DNA of 64,000 nucleotides from DAOUKH01 sp965261455 (GCA_965261455.1 OZ253453.1:3162001-3226000), one strand, 5' to 3'; positions 41,912 through 51,598 are shown, numbered from the stretch's first letter. Notes: generated by a model from the letters alone, not told the origin. Made by a program: numbers and translations.

Positions 41912-43054
41912 ATGGCGATAGGTAACGGCGCTTCGGTTATGGGACGGGTGGCGGTTCTGAAGGACGCGGGGCAGGGCTTCGAGCTTCAACAGTACGAGGT
42001 GCCCGAACCCGAACCCGGCGCAATGGTGATCAAGGTCTCGATGGCCGGCGTGTGCGGCTCGGATCTTCACGCGTGGCGCGGCGACATTGAGGACAGTGCT
42101 CCCTGGGGCGCCGTGCAAGGCGTCGGCGTGACGCAGGGCCACGAGATGGTCGGCTCCGTCTACCGCCTGGGAGAGGGCGTCACGTCCGACGCCTTGGGCC
42201 GGCCGCTGCGAGAGGGCGACCGAATCTGCCACATGCTGAGCCTGGGCTGCTTCCATTGCCACGCGTGTACCCGCGGCCTTTACAACCTCTGCCAAAACCT
42301 TCGCGGGCTGTTCCGGCCCGCCGGCGAATGGCCCTACTTCACCGGGACGTTCTCCGATTACTACTATCTGCCTCCCGTCCATTTTGTTTACCGCGTCCCC
42401 GATGAACTTCCCGATAATCTCGTCGCTTCCGTCAACTGCGCCATGTCGGCGGTCATGCAAGGGCTGACCACCGTCGGCGTGCTGGAAGAAGAGGCTGTGG
42501 TTATTCAGGGCGCGGGCGGGCTGGGACTCTCGGCAACGGCCATCGCCAAAGACATGGGCGCCCATCCCATCATCGTGCTGGACCGCCTCGAACCCAGGCT
42601 GCGCCTGGCGGCGGAGTTCGGCGCCGACTACACCATTAACGTGCAAGAAGTGACTTCGCCGGAGGAGCGTATCGAGCGGGTCCGCGAACTCACCGAGGGC
42701 GTGGGCGCCAACGTCGTGGTCGAGCTCGTGGGTTTGGCGGAGCTACTGCCCGAGGGCGTGGCTATGCTCCGCGCCGGCGGGACGTTCCTCGAGATCGGCA
42801 ACATGGTCTGGGGCAAGACCGTGCCTTTCGACCCCTCGACGATGCTCTCCGGAAAACGGATCATCGGCTCCGCGGGCTCTCAACCGTGGGTGATACCCAA
42901 AGTGCTCCGGTTCCTGAGCAAGAGCCGCGATCGCTTCCCGTTCGAGAAGCTCGCGTCCCATACGTTCCCGCTGGACAAGATCAACGACGCATTTCAAGAG
43001 GCTGAGTGGGCCGGCCGGCACACCAACGTCGTGCGAGCGTACCTGACGCCATGA
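41912..43054 (+). CDS. Zinc-dependent alcohol dehydrogenase (MDR family)
   Basis: A 380-residue medium-chain dehydrogenase. It has catalytic zinc residues in MAGVCGSDLHAW and TQGHEMVGSV, structural zinc cysteines in GCFHCHACTRGLYNLC, and cofactor motif QGAGGLGLSATAIA with IIVLDRLEPRL (Asp favours NAD). Residues 110-145 (RGLFRPAGEWPYFTGTFSDYYYLPP) are longer than in yeast-type enzymes. ATG 41912 lies only one base after GGAGAG, so the true start may be the ATG at 41939 (MGRVAVLKD). It lies in the cluster between amidohydrolase and LLM genes and probably oxidises an alcohol intermediate. Confidence 0.87.
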   Translation: MAIGNGASVMGRVAVLKDAGQGFELQQYEVPEPEPGAMVIKVSMAGVCGSDLHAWRGDIEDSAPWGAVQGVGVTQGHEMVGSVYRLGEGVTSDALGRPLREGDRICHMLSLGCFHCHACTRGLYNLCQNLRGLFRPAGEWPYFTGTFSDYYYLPPVHFVYRVPDELPDNLVASVNCAMSAVMQGLTTVGVLEEEAVVIQGAGGLGLSATAIAKDMGAHPIIVLDRLEPRLRLAAEFGADYTINVQEVTSPEERIERVRELTEGVGANVVVELVGLAELLPEGVAMLRAGGTFLEIGNMVWGKTVPFDPSTMLSGKRIIGSAGSQPWVIPKVLRFLSKSRDRFPFEKLASHTFPLDKINDAFQEAEWAGRHTNVVRAYLTP

Positions 43055-43064
43055 GGTCACCGGC

Positions 43065-44165
43065 ATGAAGTTCGGCCTGTTCATGATGCCGCTGCATCAT
43101 CCCACGGAGAATCCGACGCTCGCGTTCCAACGCGATCTCCAACTGATCGAGTACGTCGAGGACCTCGGCTTCGAGGAGATTTGGGTCGGCGAGCATCACA
43201 CGGGCGGATGGGAGACCATCCCCTCGCCAGACATCTTCATCAGCGCCGCGGCGCAGCGGACGAAACGGATCCGCATCGGCACCGGGGTGGTCAGCCTGCC
43301 GTTCCAGCATCCGTTCGTCGTGGCGGAGCGGATGGCCTTCCTCGACCATCTCACCTACGGCCGCATTATGTTGGGAGTCGGCCCCGGTGTCCTGCCGTCG
43401 GACGCGAAGCTGTTCGGCCTTGAAGCTGCGCAGCTTCGCCCCATGCTGAACGAAGCGCTGGAAATCATTCTCAAGCTCTATCAAGAACCGGGCCCCGTCA
43501 CGTACGAGGGCGAGTATTGGACCCTCAGGGAGATGGCTCTCCAGCTACGGCCGTATCAGAAGCCCCACTTGCCCTTGGCCGTAGCGAGCGCGGGCGGCTC
43601 GAACAGCTTGGAGTTGGCCGGCAAGTACGGGCTGCTGATCCTGTCCGCGCTGTTCTCGGTTGGCCAGACCGCCGAAGGCCTAGCCCAGGCGTGGGAGAAG
43701 GTCGAAGAATCTGCGAGGGCGAACGGCCGGACGGCCAGACGCGAGGACTGGCGAGTGGCAAGCTACGTGTACGTGGGCGACACAACCCAGGGCGCGCTCG
43801 ACGACGTCCGGCGCGGCTCCAGCCGCGAGGAGGAGGAGTACCTTGCCCATACGGGGTACCCTTGGCCTGGGCGGATATGGATGGTGGGGGATCCCGACCA
43901 CGTGGCGAGACAGATCAAGAGCCTCGAAGAGGAGATCGGCGGCTTCGGCGGCCTCCTGTTGGTCTCGCCTGAGTGGACATCGACCGAGAAGTGGAACCAC
44001 AGCCTCGACCTCTTCGCCCGATACGTGATGCCGCAGTTCCAGGGCAGCTTGGTGCCGGTGAGGGGCGCCTACGAGCGTATGGTGCACGACAATAAGGCCG
44101 GGCTGCTCGGCAACCCGGCAAGCCAACCGGTTTCCAGTCCGTCACAGAAGACGTTTATCGATTGA
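43065..44165 (+). CDS. LLM-class (luciferase-like) flavin-dependent oxidoreductase
   Basis: The 366-residue protein begins MKFGLFMMPLHHP and has VEDLGFEEIWVGEHHTGGWE, RIRIGTGVVSLPFQHPFVVAERMAFLDHLTYGRIMLGVGPG, RPYQKPHLPLAVASAGGS and GGFGGLLLVSPEW. The GEHH block and length are typical of FMN-dependent luciferase-like monooxygenases, larger and more bacterial-luciferase-like than the protein at 22388. No flavin reductase gene is adjacent. GAGGT precedes ATG 43065, ten bases after the dehydrogenase stop. Confidence 0.87.
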   Translation: MKFGLFMMPLHHPTENPTLAFQRDLQLIEYVEDLGFEEIWVGEHHTGGWETIPSPDIFISAAAQRTKRIRIGTGVVSLPFQHPFVVAERMAFLDHLTYGRIMLGVGPGVLPSDAKLFGLEAAQLRPMLNEALEIILKLYQEPGPVTYEGEYWTLREMALQLRPYQKPHLPLAVASAGGSNSLELAGKYGLLILSALFSVGQTAEGLAQAWEKVEESARANGRTARREDWRVASYVYVGDTTQGALDDVRRGSSREEEEYLAHTGYPWPGRIWMVGDPDHVARQIKSLEEEIGGFGGLLLVSPEWTSTEKWNHSLDLFARYVMPQFQGSLVPVRGAYERMVHDNKAGLLGNPASQPVSSPSQKTFID

Positions 44166-44222
44166 TCGAAGTTGCCCGATGGACCGTTGAGACGCAACGG
44201 TAAGAAAAGGAGTGGGCCTATC

Positions 44223-45962
44223 ATGAGGATACCGAAACGGATAGTAGCCTTAGTGTCGCTGCTCGCCGCGGTGGCGCTACTGGTGGGGGCCTGCGGGGAG
44301 GGCGATCCCACATCCGCCCCCGCGCCGACGAACACGCCGGTGCCGCCGGCGCCGACATCCCCGCCGCAACCGGAGCCAACGGAGGCCATGCCCGAACCCA
44401 CAGCGACGGCCGCGCCGCTACCCACGGCCACGCCGATACCCACGGCGACCTCCGTGCCGCAGCCGACGGCTGACGCGAGACGAGGCGGCGAGTTCATCGG
44501 CGTGCAGTTCGCCAGCCCAGCGGACTTCGATCCCATCGCGGCCCGCTCCGTGGAGTTCTTCCACAGCATCGGCCAGGCATATAACCAACTCGTCCAGTAC
44601 AACTTCGAGGAGCCGGTCGACGCGATCATCCCCGACCTTGCCGAGAGCTGGGAGGTCGAGGGCGGATCGGTCTACACGTTCACGCTTCGCCAAGGGCTGG
44701 CCTGGCATGACGGCACTCCACTCGTGGCCGAGGATGTCGCGTGGGCGGTGGAGAAGCTGAAAGAGGTGCCGGGTCAGCGCCGCGGCGAATTCGAATCGCT
44801 TGAAAGCGTCGAGGCCGTGGACGAGCAGACCGTACGCATGACGCTGGTCAAGCCGCGCACCTCTTGGCTGGCGGTGCTGGGCCTGTACACGGGCCCGATC
44901 GCGCCGAGGCACATCTACGAGCAGCTAGACGGCGACCTCACCGTCGGCCCGGTCATCGGGACCGGCCCCTTCATCTTCCGGGACTTCGAACAGGACCAAT
45001 TCATTGAGATGGTCCGCAACGACAGGTATTACGATCCAGCACTCCCGTACCTGGATAGCATTCGAGTTCTGATCATCGCCGATGAGGCGACACGCCTAGC
45101 CGCCTTCCGCGCCGGCAGAGTCCATACGCTCTGGATCGGCGCGACGTGGGTGGACAAGCCACAAGTCGAAGACCTGCAACGCAGCGTGCCCGACCTTTCG
45201 CCCAACGAACATGAGGCGATGCAAGCCAAGGTCATCCTGGTCAACACCAACACGCCGCCCTTCGACGACGTTCGCGTGCGGCGGGCGATGTTCCTCGCCG
45301 TGGACCGCTGGGCCGCGCTGCAAGTCCTTCTCGACACCGTGAGACCCGCGGGCCCTGTGGTGCCGCCGAACTGGGCGATACCGGACGAGGAACTGTTCCA
45401 GCTTCCGGGCTACCGTCAGGGCGCCGACAAGGAGCAGGACCGCGAGGAAGCGAGAGCATTGCTCGCAGAGGCGGGCTATCCCGATGGCTTCGACACGGAG
45501 CTATTCACCATTTCGGATCTCCAGCGGCACGTGAATCTCTCGGTGTTCATCATCGACCAACTCAAGACCGTCGGCATCAACGTCGAGAACAAGCTGTTGC
45601 CAGTGGCGGAATGGCTCCCGGTCTTCACCCAGACCTTCGACTTCCCGCTCATTACGGTTGAGGCCAACGTCCAGTATCCCGACCCCGACTCTGCCGCGGG
45701 CAACATCATGCCGGGCATCTGGACGCACCTCGAAGACCAACAGATGTCCGACCTGTTCAACTCCCAGAGCAACGAGACCGATCCAGCCGCGCGACGCGCG
45801 ATCGTCAAAGACCTCCAGTTCCGGATGATCGAAGTCGTGAACATGGTCCCGATCGCATGGTTCAACGACTACTACCCGACCCAGCCCGAGGTCAAGGACT
45901 TCGTGGCGCCGCTCGGGGTCTGGAGCCGCCATCGGCTGGACCGAGTCTGGTTAGAGGGATAG
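44223..45962 (+). CDS. Extracellular solute-binding lipoprotein, family 5 (peptide/nickel type)
   Basis: A 579-residue lipoprotein. The signal peptide MRIPKRIVALVSLLAAVALLVGAC ends in a lipobox Cys. A Pro/Thr/Ala linker (about 28-95) leads to the SBP_bac_5 domain: ESWEVEGGSVYTFTLRQGLAWHDGTPLVAEDVAWAVE, VRRAMFLAVDRWAALQVLL, EEARALLAEAGYPDGFDTELF. The longer frame to 44172 has no support, and AAAAGGAG lies about ten bases before ATG 44223. The matching permeases come later (49749-51571), separated by the MaoC and CaiB genes and by a strong hairpin downstream. Confidence 0.9.
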   Translation: MRIPKRIVALVSLLAAVALLVGACGEGDPTSAPAPTNTPVPPAPTSPPQPEPTEAMPEPTATAAPLPTATPIPTATSVPQPTADARRGGEFIGVQFASPADFDPIAARSVEFFHSIGQAYNQLVQYNFEEPVDAIIPDLAESWEVEGGSVYTFTLRQGLAWHDGTPLVAEDVAWAVEKLKEVPGQRRGEFESLESVEAVDEQTVRMTLVKPRTSWLAVLGLYTGPIAPRHIYEQLDGDLTVGPVIGTGPFIFRDFEQDQFIEMVRNDRYYDPALPYLDSIRVLIIADEATRLAAFRAGRVHTLWIGATWVDKPQVEDLQRSVPDLSPNEHEAMQAKVILVNTNTPPFDDVRVRRAMFLAVDRWAALQVLLDTVRPAGPVVPPNWAIPDEELFQLPGYRQGADKEQDREEARALLAEAGYPDGFDTELFTISDLQRHVNLSVFIIDQLKTVGINVENKLLPVAEWLPVFTQTFDFPLITVEANVQYPDPDSAAGNIMPGIWTHLEDQQMSDLFNSQSNETDPAARRAIVKDLQFRMIEVVNMVPIAWFNDYYPTQPEVKDFVAPLGVWSRHRLDRVWLEG

Positions 45963-45988
45963 CGCTTCCTACACAGTGAGGAATCTGG

Positions 45989-46028
45989 ACTCCGCGGGGC
46001 GGCTCGCACTTGGGCCGCCCCGTGGAGT
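45989..46028 (+). promoter_or_regulatory. Strong stem-loop after the binding-protein gene
   Basis: ACTCC-G-CGGGGCGGC (45989-46003) pairs with GCCGCCCCG-T-GGAGT (46014-46028), leaving a ten-base loop. It follows the solute-binding stop by 26 bases. There is no U-tract. It probably stabilises or partially terminates the abundant binding-protein message before the MaoC gene. Confidence 0.6.
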
Positions 46029-46074
46029 ACCATTCCGCCAGCAATATCTATGCCCTTGGGGGGGAACGTAATCG

Positions 46075-47208
46075 ATGACCACGGACAGGGACGAAATCCT
46101 GGCGCTCTATGAAGGGCAGGCCCGCGACGAAGTCGAGGACTTGCTCTCCAAAGTCGGCGTCATCCAGCAATCCACCTACACCTACAATCAGTACGCAACG
46201 ACGGATTCGATACGGCATTACGCCGAGGGCATCGGCGACGATAACCCCCTATGGATCGATGAAGACTACGCGGCGAAGACTCAGTGGGGATCGGTCGTCG
46301 CTCCCCCCAGCTTCATTTGGAGCTGCAACCCCGACGGCGGGTACTACCTCGACCACTTCACCGGTCTGATGATCGGATCGGTCTACAAGTTCTACAAGCC
46401 CATCAAGGCCGGGGACCGAGTCAACGTGACTTGGACGATCCCCGAAGTGCAGGTGCAACACACCCGTCACGCTAAGCCGGCTCTCCGAGAGCCTCATCAG
46501 TACTTCTATCGGGATAATGACGGCGAGCTCTTCTCCGAACTGATCCAGATCGAGTACCGGTTCCTCCGCAAGGACATCAACCACGAACAGTACCTCGCCG
46601 AGGAGGTCACGCGGCCTACCTATACCGACGAGGAGCTTCAGGCGATCGACGACGCCTACGCGGCGGAACAGCAGCGTGGAGCCGAGCCCCGCTACTGGGA
46701 AGACGTCAACGTCGGCGACGAACTGCCCACGATCGTCAAAGGCCCATGGAGCATCCGCGACGCGGTCTCCTACTACATGGGTATCGGCTCCGAGCCGCAC
46801 GGCGCCTTCCGCAACTTCTGGAAATACAAGGCCAACGCGCGCCCTTACTACATCTTGGTCGATCCCGTATCGGGCCTGCCGGAAGTCATGCGCATGCATC
46901 ACGTCGGGACGGCCCATGCGCGCGCCAGAGGATTCCCCTTCGCGTTCGAGGTCGGCCCGAGCCGCGTCGCCAGCCAGATGCACTGCCTCACGAACTGGAT
47001 GGGCGACGACGGGTTCCTGGTCGACATCGAATCGCGTCTGCGGCGGCCCGTGTGCGAGGGAGACACGTACTGGCTCAGCGGCACGGTCACGAAGAAACTC
47101 GAAGATGAGCGCGGGCGCCTGGTCAAAGTAGAGATCACCGCGGTGAATCAACGCGGCGAGGAGACCGCGCCTGCCTGGGCCACCATAGCGCTGCCGAGCC
47201 GCGGTTAG
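46075..47208 (+). CDS. Two-hotdog MaoC/FAS1-like acyl dehydratase family protein
   Basis: A 377-residue protein of the same family as those at 3828 and 10142. The N-terminal hotdog has GDDNPLW at 54-60 with Trp60 in place of catalytic His. The C-terminal half has LTNWMGDDGFL. It is somewhat shorter, but both blocks and YWEDVxVGxxL are kept. The double CaiB-type gene starts 34 bases downstream. Sequence-based function is limited to 'binds an acyl-CoA-like substrate'. Start ATG 46075 has only a G-rich stretch as ribosome site. Confidence 0.8.
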   Translation: MTTDRDEILALYEGQARDEVEDLLSKVGVIQQSTYTYNQYATTDSIRHYAEGIGDDNPLWIDEDYAAKTQWGSVVAPPSFIWSCNPDGGYYLDHFTGLMIGSVYKFYKPIKAGDRVNVTWTIPEVQVQHTRHAKPALREPHQYFYRDNDGELFSELIQIEYRFLRKDINHEQYLAEEVTRPTYTDEELQAIDDAYAAEQQRGAEPRYWEDVNVGDELPTIVKGPWSIRDAVSYYMGIGSEPHGAFRNFWKYKANARPYYILVDPVSGLPEVMRMHHVGTAHARARGFPFAFEVGPSRVASQMHCLTNWMGDDGFLVDIESRLRRPVCEGDTYWLSGTVTKKLEDERGRLVKVEITAVNQRGEETAPAWATIALPSRG

Positions 47209-47242
47209 AGACACCCGACGGCTCGACCGCCGTGGAGGCCCT

Positions 47243-49732
47243 ATGCCATCGGACCTGGGGACACAAGCGGTCTCGGCTTCCGGCTTGGGGGATGCCCCCG
47301 ACCTAGCCCTTGCCGGCACGACAGTCTTGGAGCTGGGCGAGGACAACGTCGCTTCCTCCTTCGGCGCGCGGCTCCTCGGCGGTTACGGCGCTCGCGTCGT
47401 CAAGATTGAGGCTCCCGGCGGCGACCCTTTGCGTCATGCCCCGCCGTTGGTCTCGACCGGCGACGGCCGTTGGAGCGCGCTCTTCGCCCATCTCTCCGAG
47501 GCGAAAGAGAGTGTCGTCCTAGACCTTGCGGCGTTCACGGAGCGTGTGCGATTCGGCGAGCTTCTCCAGACCGCGCACATTGTCATCGACGGTTTGGGCC
47601 GGGAGGCCAGAGCGCGGGCCGGGATCGATTGGGCGGACGCGCGGCGCAAGAACCCCGGCGCCGTCGTCGCCGTGATCGAGCCTTACGGGAGCACCGGGCC
47701 CAATCGGGACCGCGCGGCGACGGAGCTCACGATCTTGGCGGAGAGCGGCTACCTCGACTTGTGCGGCGACCCTGAGCGGCTGCCCGTCAAGCCCTATGGC
47801 TACCAGGCCCACCGCCTCGCCGGACTGCATGCCGCGCTGGCGTCGTTGAGCGCGCGGCGCATGGCGCGACGCACCGGCCGGGGCCGGATGATCGACATTT
47901 CCATCCAGGAGAGCCTGCTCTTCTGCCTCGGCGGCGCCGCCGCGTGGTTCCAGCACACCGGCGAGCCGTACCGCCGGGCGAAGTCGCGCGTGGCCCATTC
48001 CCTGGCCAGGGCCCGCTATCCGGGCAACATCTTGCGCTGCGGCGACGGACTCCTGTTCATGAACACCGGGCACAACCAGGAGTCGGTCGCCGTGTTGCTC
48101 GGCGAGCCGTCGGTGGGCTCCCAGGAGCTGTGGGACACCGCCGCCGCCCGTGGCGATGAGTTGGACGCCTTGTGCGAGCGCTGGACGATGACCTGCACCC
48201 GCGCCGAGGCGTCGGACTTGGGGCAGGAACTTCGGGTTGGTATCGCCCCCGTACTCTCGCCGCAGGAGGTCCTGGACAACGAACACTTGGCTGAGCGGCG
48301 GTTCTTCGTGGCGGCGCCCGATGACGGCGAGCGGGGCCTCGTCCCCGGCGCGCCGGTCCGCATGTCCGGGAGTGCCTGGGTGACGAAACGTCCGCCGGGG
48401 TTGGGGGAGCAGACCGCGGCGGTCCTGGGAAGTCTCAAGACGGGCCGTGCAGCCGTCGAGCATCCCACAGGGGAGCCTGCCGCCCGAGGCGGCGGACTCC
48501 CGCTCGAAGGCGTGCGGGTGCTCGACGTCACCGAGTATGTCGCCGGCCCGATCGCGACGCAGGCCCTTGTCTCCCTTGGCGCGGAGGTCATCAAGATCGA
48601 GCGCCCCTATGTCTCGGACCACCGCCAGCAGATGTACGGCCCCATACCCGACGGTCTGCCCGGCGCGCCGGACGAACCATGGAACCGCGTGCTTTGGTTC
48701 AACGAGCTCAACCGCGGCAAGACCGGCATCGCGCTGGACCTCAGCCAGCCCGACGGCGCGGACATCTTTCGACGGTTGGCCGCCATATCGGACGTCGTCA
48801 TCGACAACTTCAGCGCCCGCGTGATGCCAAACTTGGGCCTCGACTACGAACGCCTCCGCTCGGTCAACCCTTCGATCATAAGCTTGAGTATCTCGGGCTA
48901 CGGCGCCACGGGCCCGTGGGCGAACTGGATCGCCAGCGGCCCGTCCATCGACTCCGCGTCCGGCATGGCGTGGCTTACCGGATATCCGGACGGGAGTCCC
49001 ATGCGGCCGGGCAACTTCAACCCGGATATCATCGCGGGGCTCATGGCCCCCTACGCGATCGTGGTCGCGTTGGAGCACCGCGACCGCACCGGCGTAGGGC
49101 AGAAGATCGACCTGTCCATGATGGAAAGCGTGGCGCACTTCTTGGGCGAAGCCATGATCGCGACGGGGGCCGGGGGAGCGGTCGATGAACGCCAGGGCAA
49201 CCGCGAACCGGAGGGGGCTCCCTCCGGCGTGTACGCCACGGGCGACGGCCGCGCCGTGGCCCTGTCCGTGACGTCGGACGCCGCTTGGCGCGCTTTTGTC
49301 GGCGCCCTGGGTGAGAGTGCGCTCCGGCCCTTAGCTGCCGCCACCGCGGAGGAGCGCCGGGCGCGTCACGCAGAGGTGGACCGGGCCGTCGAAACTTGGA
49401 CGAGGTCGCAGACACTGCCGGACATCGTCGTCACGCTCGATGCGTGCAAGGTGGCGTATGGCGTTGTGAACACGTCATCCGATCTCCACGCCGACGCGCA
49501 CCTGACCGCGCGCGGCGCATTTTTGAAGGTGCCCGAGCTGCAGATCGCCGAGACGCTCTATCCCCGTTTCGCGTGGCTGATCGAGGAGGTCGAGGACCCG
49601 GCCTGGGCGCCCGCGCATCTCTACGGACAGCACAGCGTCGCAGTGTTCAGAGACATGATCGGCCTAAGCGAGCAAGACATACAGAGCCTCTATGACAACG
49701 GGGTGAGCACGGACGCCCCCACGCTGTTCTAG
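47243..49732 (+). CDS. Double CaiB/BaiF CoA-transferase fusion, N-half lacks Asp
   Basis: The 829-residue protein has two complete class III CoA-transferase halves, about 20-395 and 415-825, each starting with the LAGTTVLEL or LEGVRVLDV strand and GARVVKIEAP or GAEVIKIERP. The predicted nucleophile is Asp595 in NFNPDIIAG in the second half. The matching place in the first half is His190 (YQAHRLAG). Class III enzymes are interlocked dimers, so the chain may be a self-contained pseudo-heterodimer with one active site. GGAGG lies five bases before ATG 47243. It follows a MaoC gene and precedes the importer permeases. Confidence 0.88.
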   Translation: MPSDLGTQAVSASGLGDAPDLALAGTTVLELGEDNVASSFGARLLGGYGARVVKIEAPGGDPLRHAPPLVSTGDGRWSALFAHLSEAKESVVLDLAAFTERVRFGELLQTAHIVIDGLGREARARAGIDWADARRKNPGAVVAVIEPYGSTGPNRDRAATELTILAESGYLDLCGDPERLPVKPYGYQAHRLAGLHAALASLSARRMARRTGRGRMIDISIQESLLFCLGGAAAWFQHTGEPYRRAKSRVAHSLARARYPGNILRCGDGLLFMNTGHNQESVAVLLGEPSVGSQELWDTAAARGDELDALCERWTMTCTRAEASDLGQELRVGIAPVLSPQEVLDNEHLAERRFFVAAPDDGERGLVPGAPVRMSGSAWVTKRPPGLGEQTAAVLGSLKTGRAAVEHPTGEPAARGGGLPLEGVRVLDVTEYVAGPIATQALVSLGAEVIKIERPYVSDHRQQMYGPIPDGLPGAPDEPWNRVLWFNELNRGKTGIALDLSQPDGADIFRRLAAISDVVIDNFSARVMPNLGLDYERLRSVNPSIISLSISGYGATGPWANWIASGPSIDSASGMAWLTGYPDGSPMRPGNFNPDIIAGLMAPYAIVVALEHRDRTGVGQKIDLSMMESVAHFLGEAMIATGAGGAVDERQGNREPEGAPSGVYATGDGRAVALSVTSDAAWRAFVGALGESALRPLAAATAEERRARHAEVDRAVETWTRSQTLPDIVVTLDACKVAYGVVNTSSDLHADAHLTARGAFLKVPELQIAETLYPRFAWLIEEVEDPAWAPAHLYGQHSVAVFRDMIGLSEQDIQSLYDNGVSTDAPTLF

Positions 49733-49748
49733 GCGCCCGGATTGAGCG

Positions 49749-50705
49749 ATGGCTAGGTACATAGTCCGCCGGCTGCTGCTGATTATTCCGACGCTCTTTG
49801 TGATCTCGGTCGTCATCTTCGCGATGATACGGATCGCCCCCGGCGACCCGGCCGTTGTCTATCTGTCCCGCGGCGAGCCAACGAAGATCGACGAGGTGGA
49901 GCTTGCCGACTTTCGGGAAAAGCACGGGCTCAATCGGCCCCTCGTCACACAGTACGGCAGTTGGGTGTGGGGACTTGCCAGATTCGAGGGCGGCTTGTCG
50001 CTCTGGTCGAACAGGCCGGTGTTCACCGAGATTTCCACCGCGCTGCCGGCGACCATCGAGTTGGCGGTCATCTCCACGCTCATCGCGCTCGTCATCGCCG
50101 TGCCCGCGGGACTCATCAGCGCCATCAGGCGCGACTCGGCCTGGGACTATGGGTTTCGGGCGTTCGGCATCACGGGCTTAGCCATGCCCGATTTCTTCAC
50201 CGGATCGATGCTGATCTTGATCCTGGTGATCTTCTTTCAGTGGATTCCGCCGTTGGAGTATCACGGCTTTTTCGAGGACCCGCTGGCCAATCTTGGGCAG
50301 ATGATCTGGCCCGCGTTGATCCTCGGCCACATTCAGGCCGCGCTCCTCAGCAGAATGATTCGATCGACGACGCTCGAGGTGCTTCAGCAGGACTACGTGC
50401 GCACGGCGAAAGCCAAGGGTCTGCGGAACAGTGCCGTCTATCTGCGGCATGCCTTTCGGAATGCGCTCCTCCCTGTTGTGACGGTCGCAGGCGTGCAGTT
50501 TGGGCAAGTCCTCGGCGGCGCCGTGATCGTCGAGAACATCTTCGCCATACCGGGTATTGGCTTCAAATTGCTTGAAGCGGTGCAACACCGGGACTATGTG
50601 ATGCTCCAGACGATCGTGGTCTTGTTCGCGCTCGCCATCCTGCTGGTCAACCTGATTGTCGACCTCTTGTACGGCCTCTTGGACCCGCGCATTCGCATCT
50701 CATGA
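49749..50705 (+). CDS. Peptide/nickel-type ABC importer permease, DppB-like
   Basis: A 318-residue protein starting MARYIVRRLLLIIPTLFVISVVIFAM, the DppB first helix, with about six helices and the EAA-like loop TAKAKGLRNSAVYLRHAFRNALLP. The C-terminus LLYGLLDPRIRIS is typical. It starts 16 bases after the double CaiB gene and overlaps the DppC-like gene by four bases (ATGA). No ATPase gene follows. Confidence 0.9.
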   Translation: MARYIVRRLLLIIPTLFVISVVIFAMIRIAPGDPAVVYLSRGEPTKIDEVELADFREKHGLNRPLVTQYGSWVWGLARFEGGLSLWSNRPVFTEISTALPATIELAVISTLIALVIAVPAGLISAIRRDSAWDYGFRAFGITGLAMPDFFTGSMLILILVIFFQWIPPLEYHGFFEDPLANLGQMIWPALILGHIQAALLSRMIRSTTLEVLQQDYVRTAKAKGLRNSAVYLRHAFRNALLPVVTVAGVQFGQVLGGAVIVENIFAIPGIGFKLLEAVQHRDYVMLQTIVVLFALAILLVNLIVDLLYGLLDPRIRIS

Positions 50706-51571
50706 ACCTCCAGCTCAACAGAGTGAGCCCATGGACCTCGCTCCTTGCGCGGTTCGTCCGCGAACGGCCCCTCGGCGCGGCTGCGGGCGCCGTCATCCTC
50801 ATCACGGCCTTCTTGGCGGCCTTCGGCCCATGGGTGCGGCCGTTCGACCCGGTGGAGATCCACTATGACGACACGTTCCAGCGCCCGAATTGGACGTACC
50901 TCATGGGTACGGACAACTTTGGACGCGACGTCTTCAGCCGTCTTATCACGGCTGCCCGGCCGGTCTTCGTCGTCGCGTTGAGTTCGGTGGCGCTCGGGTC
51001 GGTCGTCGGGGGCTTGATTGGCATAGCGAGCGCCTACCGCGGTGGGTGGCTGGACTCGATTGTCCAGCGCGTCATGGACGGCGTCATGGCCATCCCGATT
51101 CTGGTGCTGGCGCTCACCATTGCGGCCATGTTCGGCCCGGAGGATAGAAACGTCGTCGCTGCCCTGGCACTGATCAACGTGCCTATCGCGAACCGGATCC
51201 TCCGGTCCGCCGCTTTAAGCGTCACCGCGGAGCAGTACGTCGAGGCTGCGAGGGCGGTCGGTGCGAGCGACCGGCGCTTGATTCTCCGTCACATCACGCC
51301 AAACGTGGTTGCGCCGTTCTTGGTCTTTGCGACCGGCCAGGTCGGCTGGGCCATCATCGTCTTGTCCGCCTTGGCGTTCCTTGGCGTCGCATCGCCGCCG
51401 CCGGAGCCGTCGTGGGGCGGGATGCTCTCGGAGGGTTCCCGTCAGTATGCGGAGCGGGCCCCGTGGCTCGCCGTCGCCCCGGGCTTTTTCATCGTCGCCA
51501 CCGTGTTCGGGTTCAACATCCTCGGCGACGTGCTCCGTGATGTCTTCGACCCGCGCCTGCGCGTAAGGTAG
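50702..51571 (+). CDS. Peptide/nickel-type ABC importer permease, DppC-like
   Basis: A 289-residue permease with N-terminal cytoplasmic stretch, first helix near 25-42, LMGTDNFGRDVFSRLITAARP, and EAA loop EAARAVGASDRRLILRHITPN. It also has LAFLGVASPPPEPSWGGMLSEG and C-terminal FDPRLRVR. It is coupled to the DppB-like gene by a 4-base overlap. The operon ends here: the next gene is convergent, and there is no dppD/dppF-like ATPase in the window. Confidence 0.9.
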   Translation: MNLQLNRVSPWTSLLARFVRERPLGAAAGAVILITAFLAAFGPWVRPFDPVEIHYDDTFQRPNWTYLMGTDNFGRDVFSRLITAARPVFVVALSSVALGSVVGGLIGIASAYRGGWLDSIVQRVMDGVMAIPILVLALTIAAMFGPEDRNVVAALALINVPIANRILRSAALSVTAEQYVEAARAVGASDRRLILRHITPNVVAPFLVFATGQVGWAIIVLSALAFLGVASPPPEPSWGGMLSEGSRQYAERAPWLAVAPGFFIVATVFGFNILGDVLRDVFDPRLRVR

Positions 51572-51598
51572 CCCGTCCGCGAAAGCAAGACCGGGTCG

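Noticed and set aside
45989..46028. Intrinsic terminator
   Set aside because: The stem is strong, but the 3' side has no U-tract on either strand, so it is listed as a stem-loop of unknown effect.
47519..49138. 539-codon minus-strand frame opposite the double CaiB gene
   Set aside because: Mirror of coding sequence, with no motif and no ribosome site.
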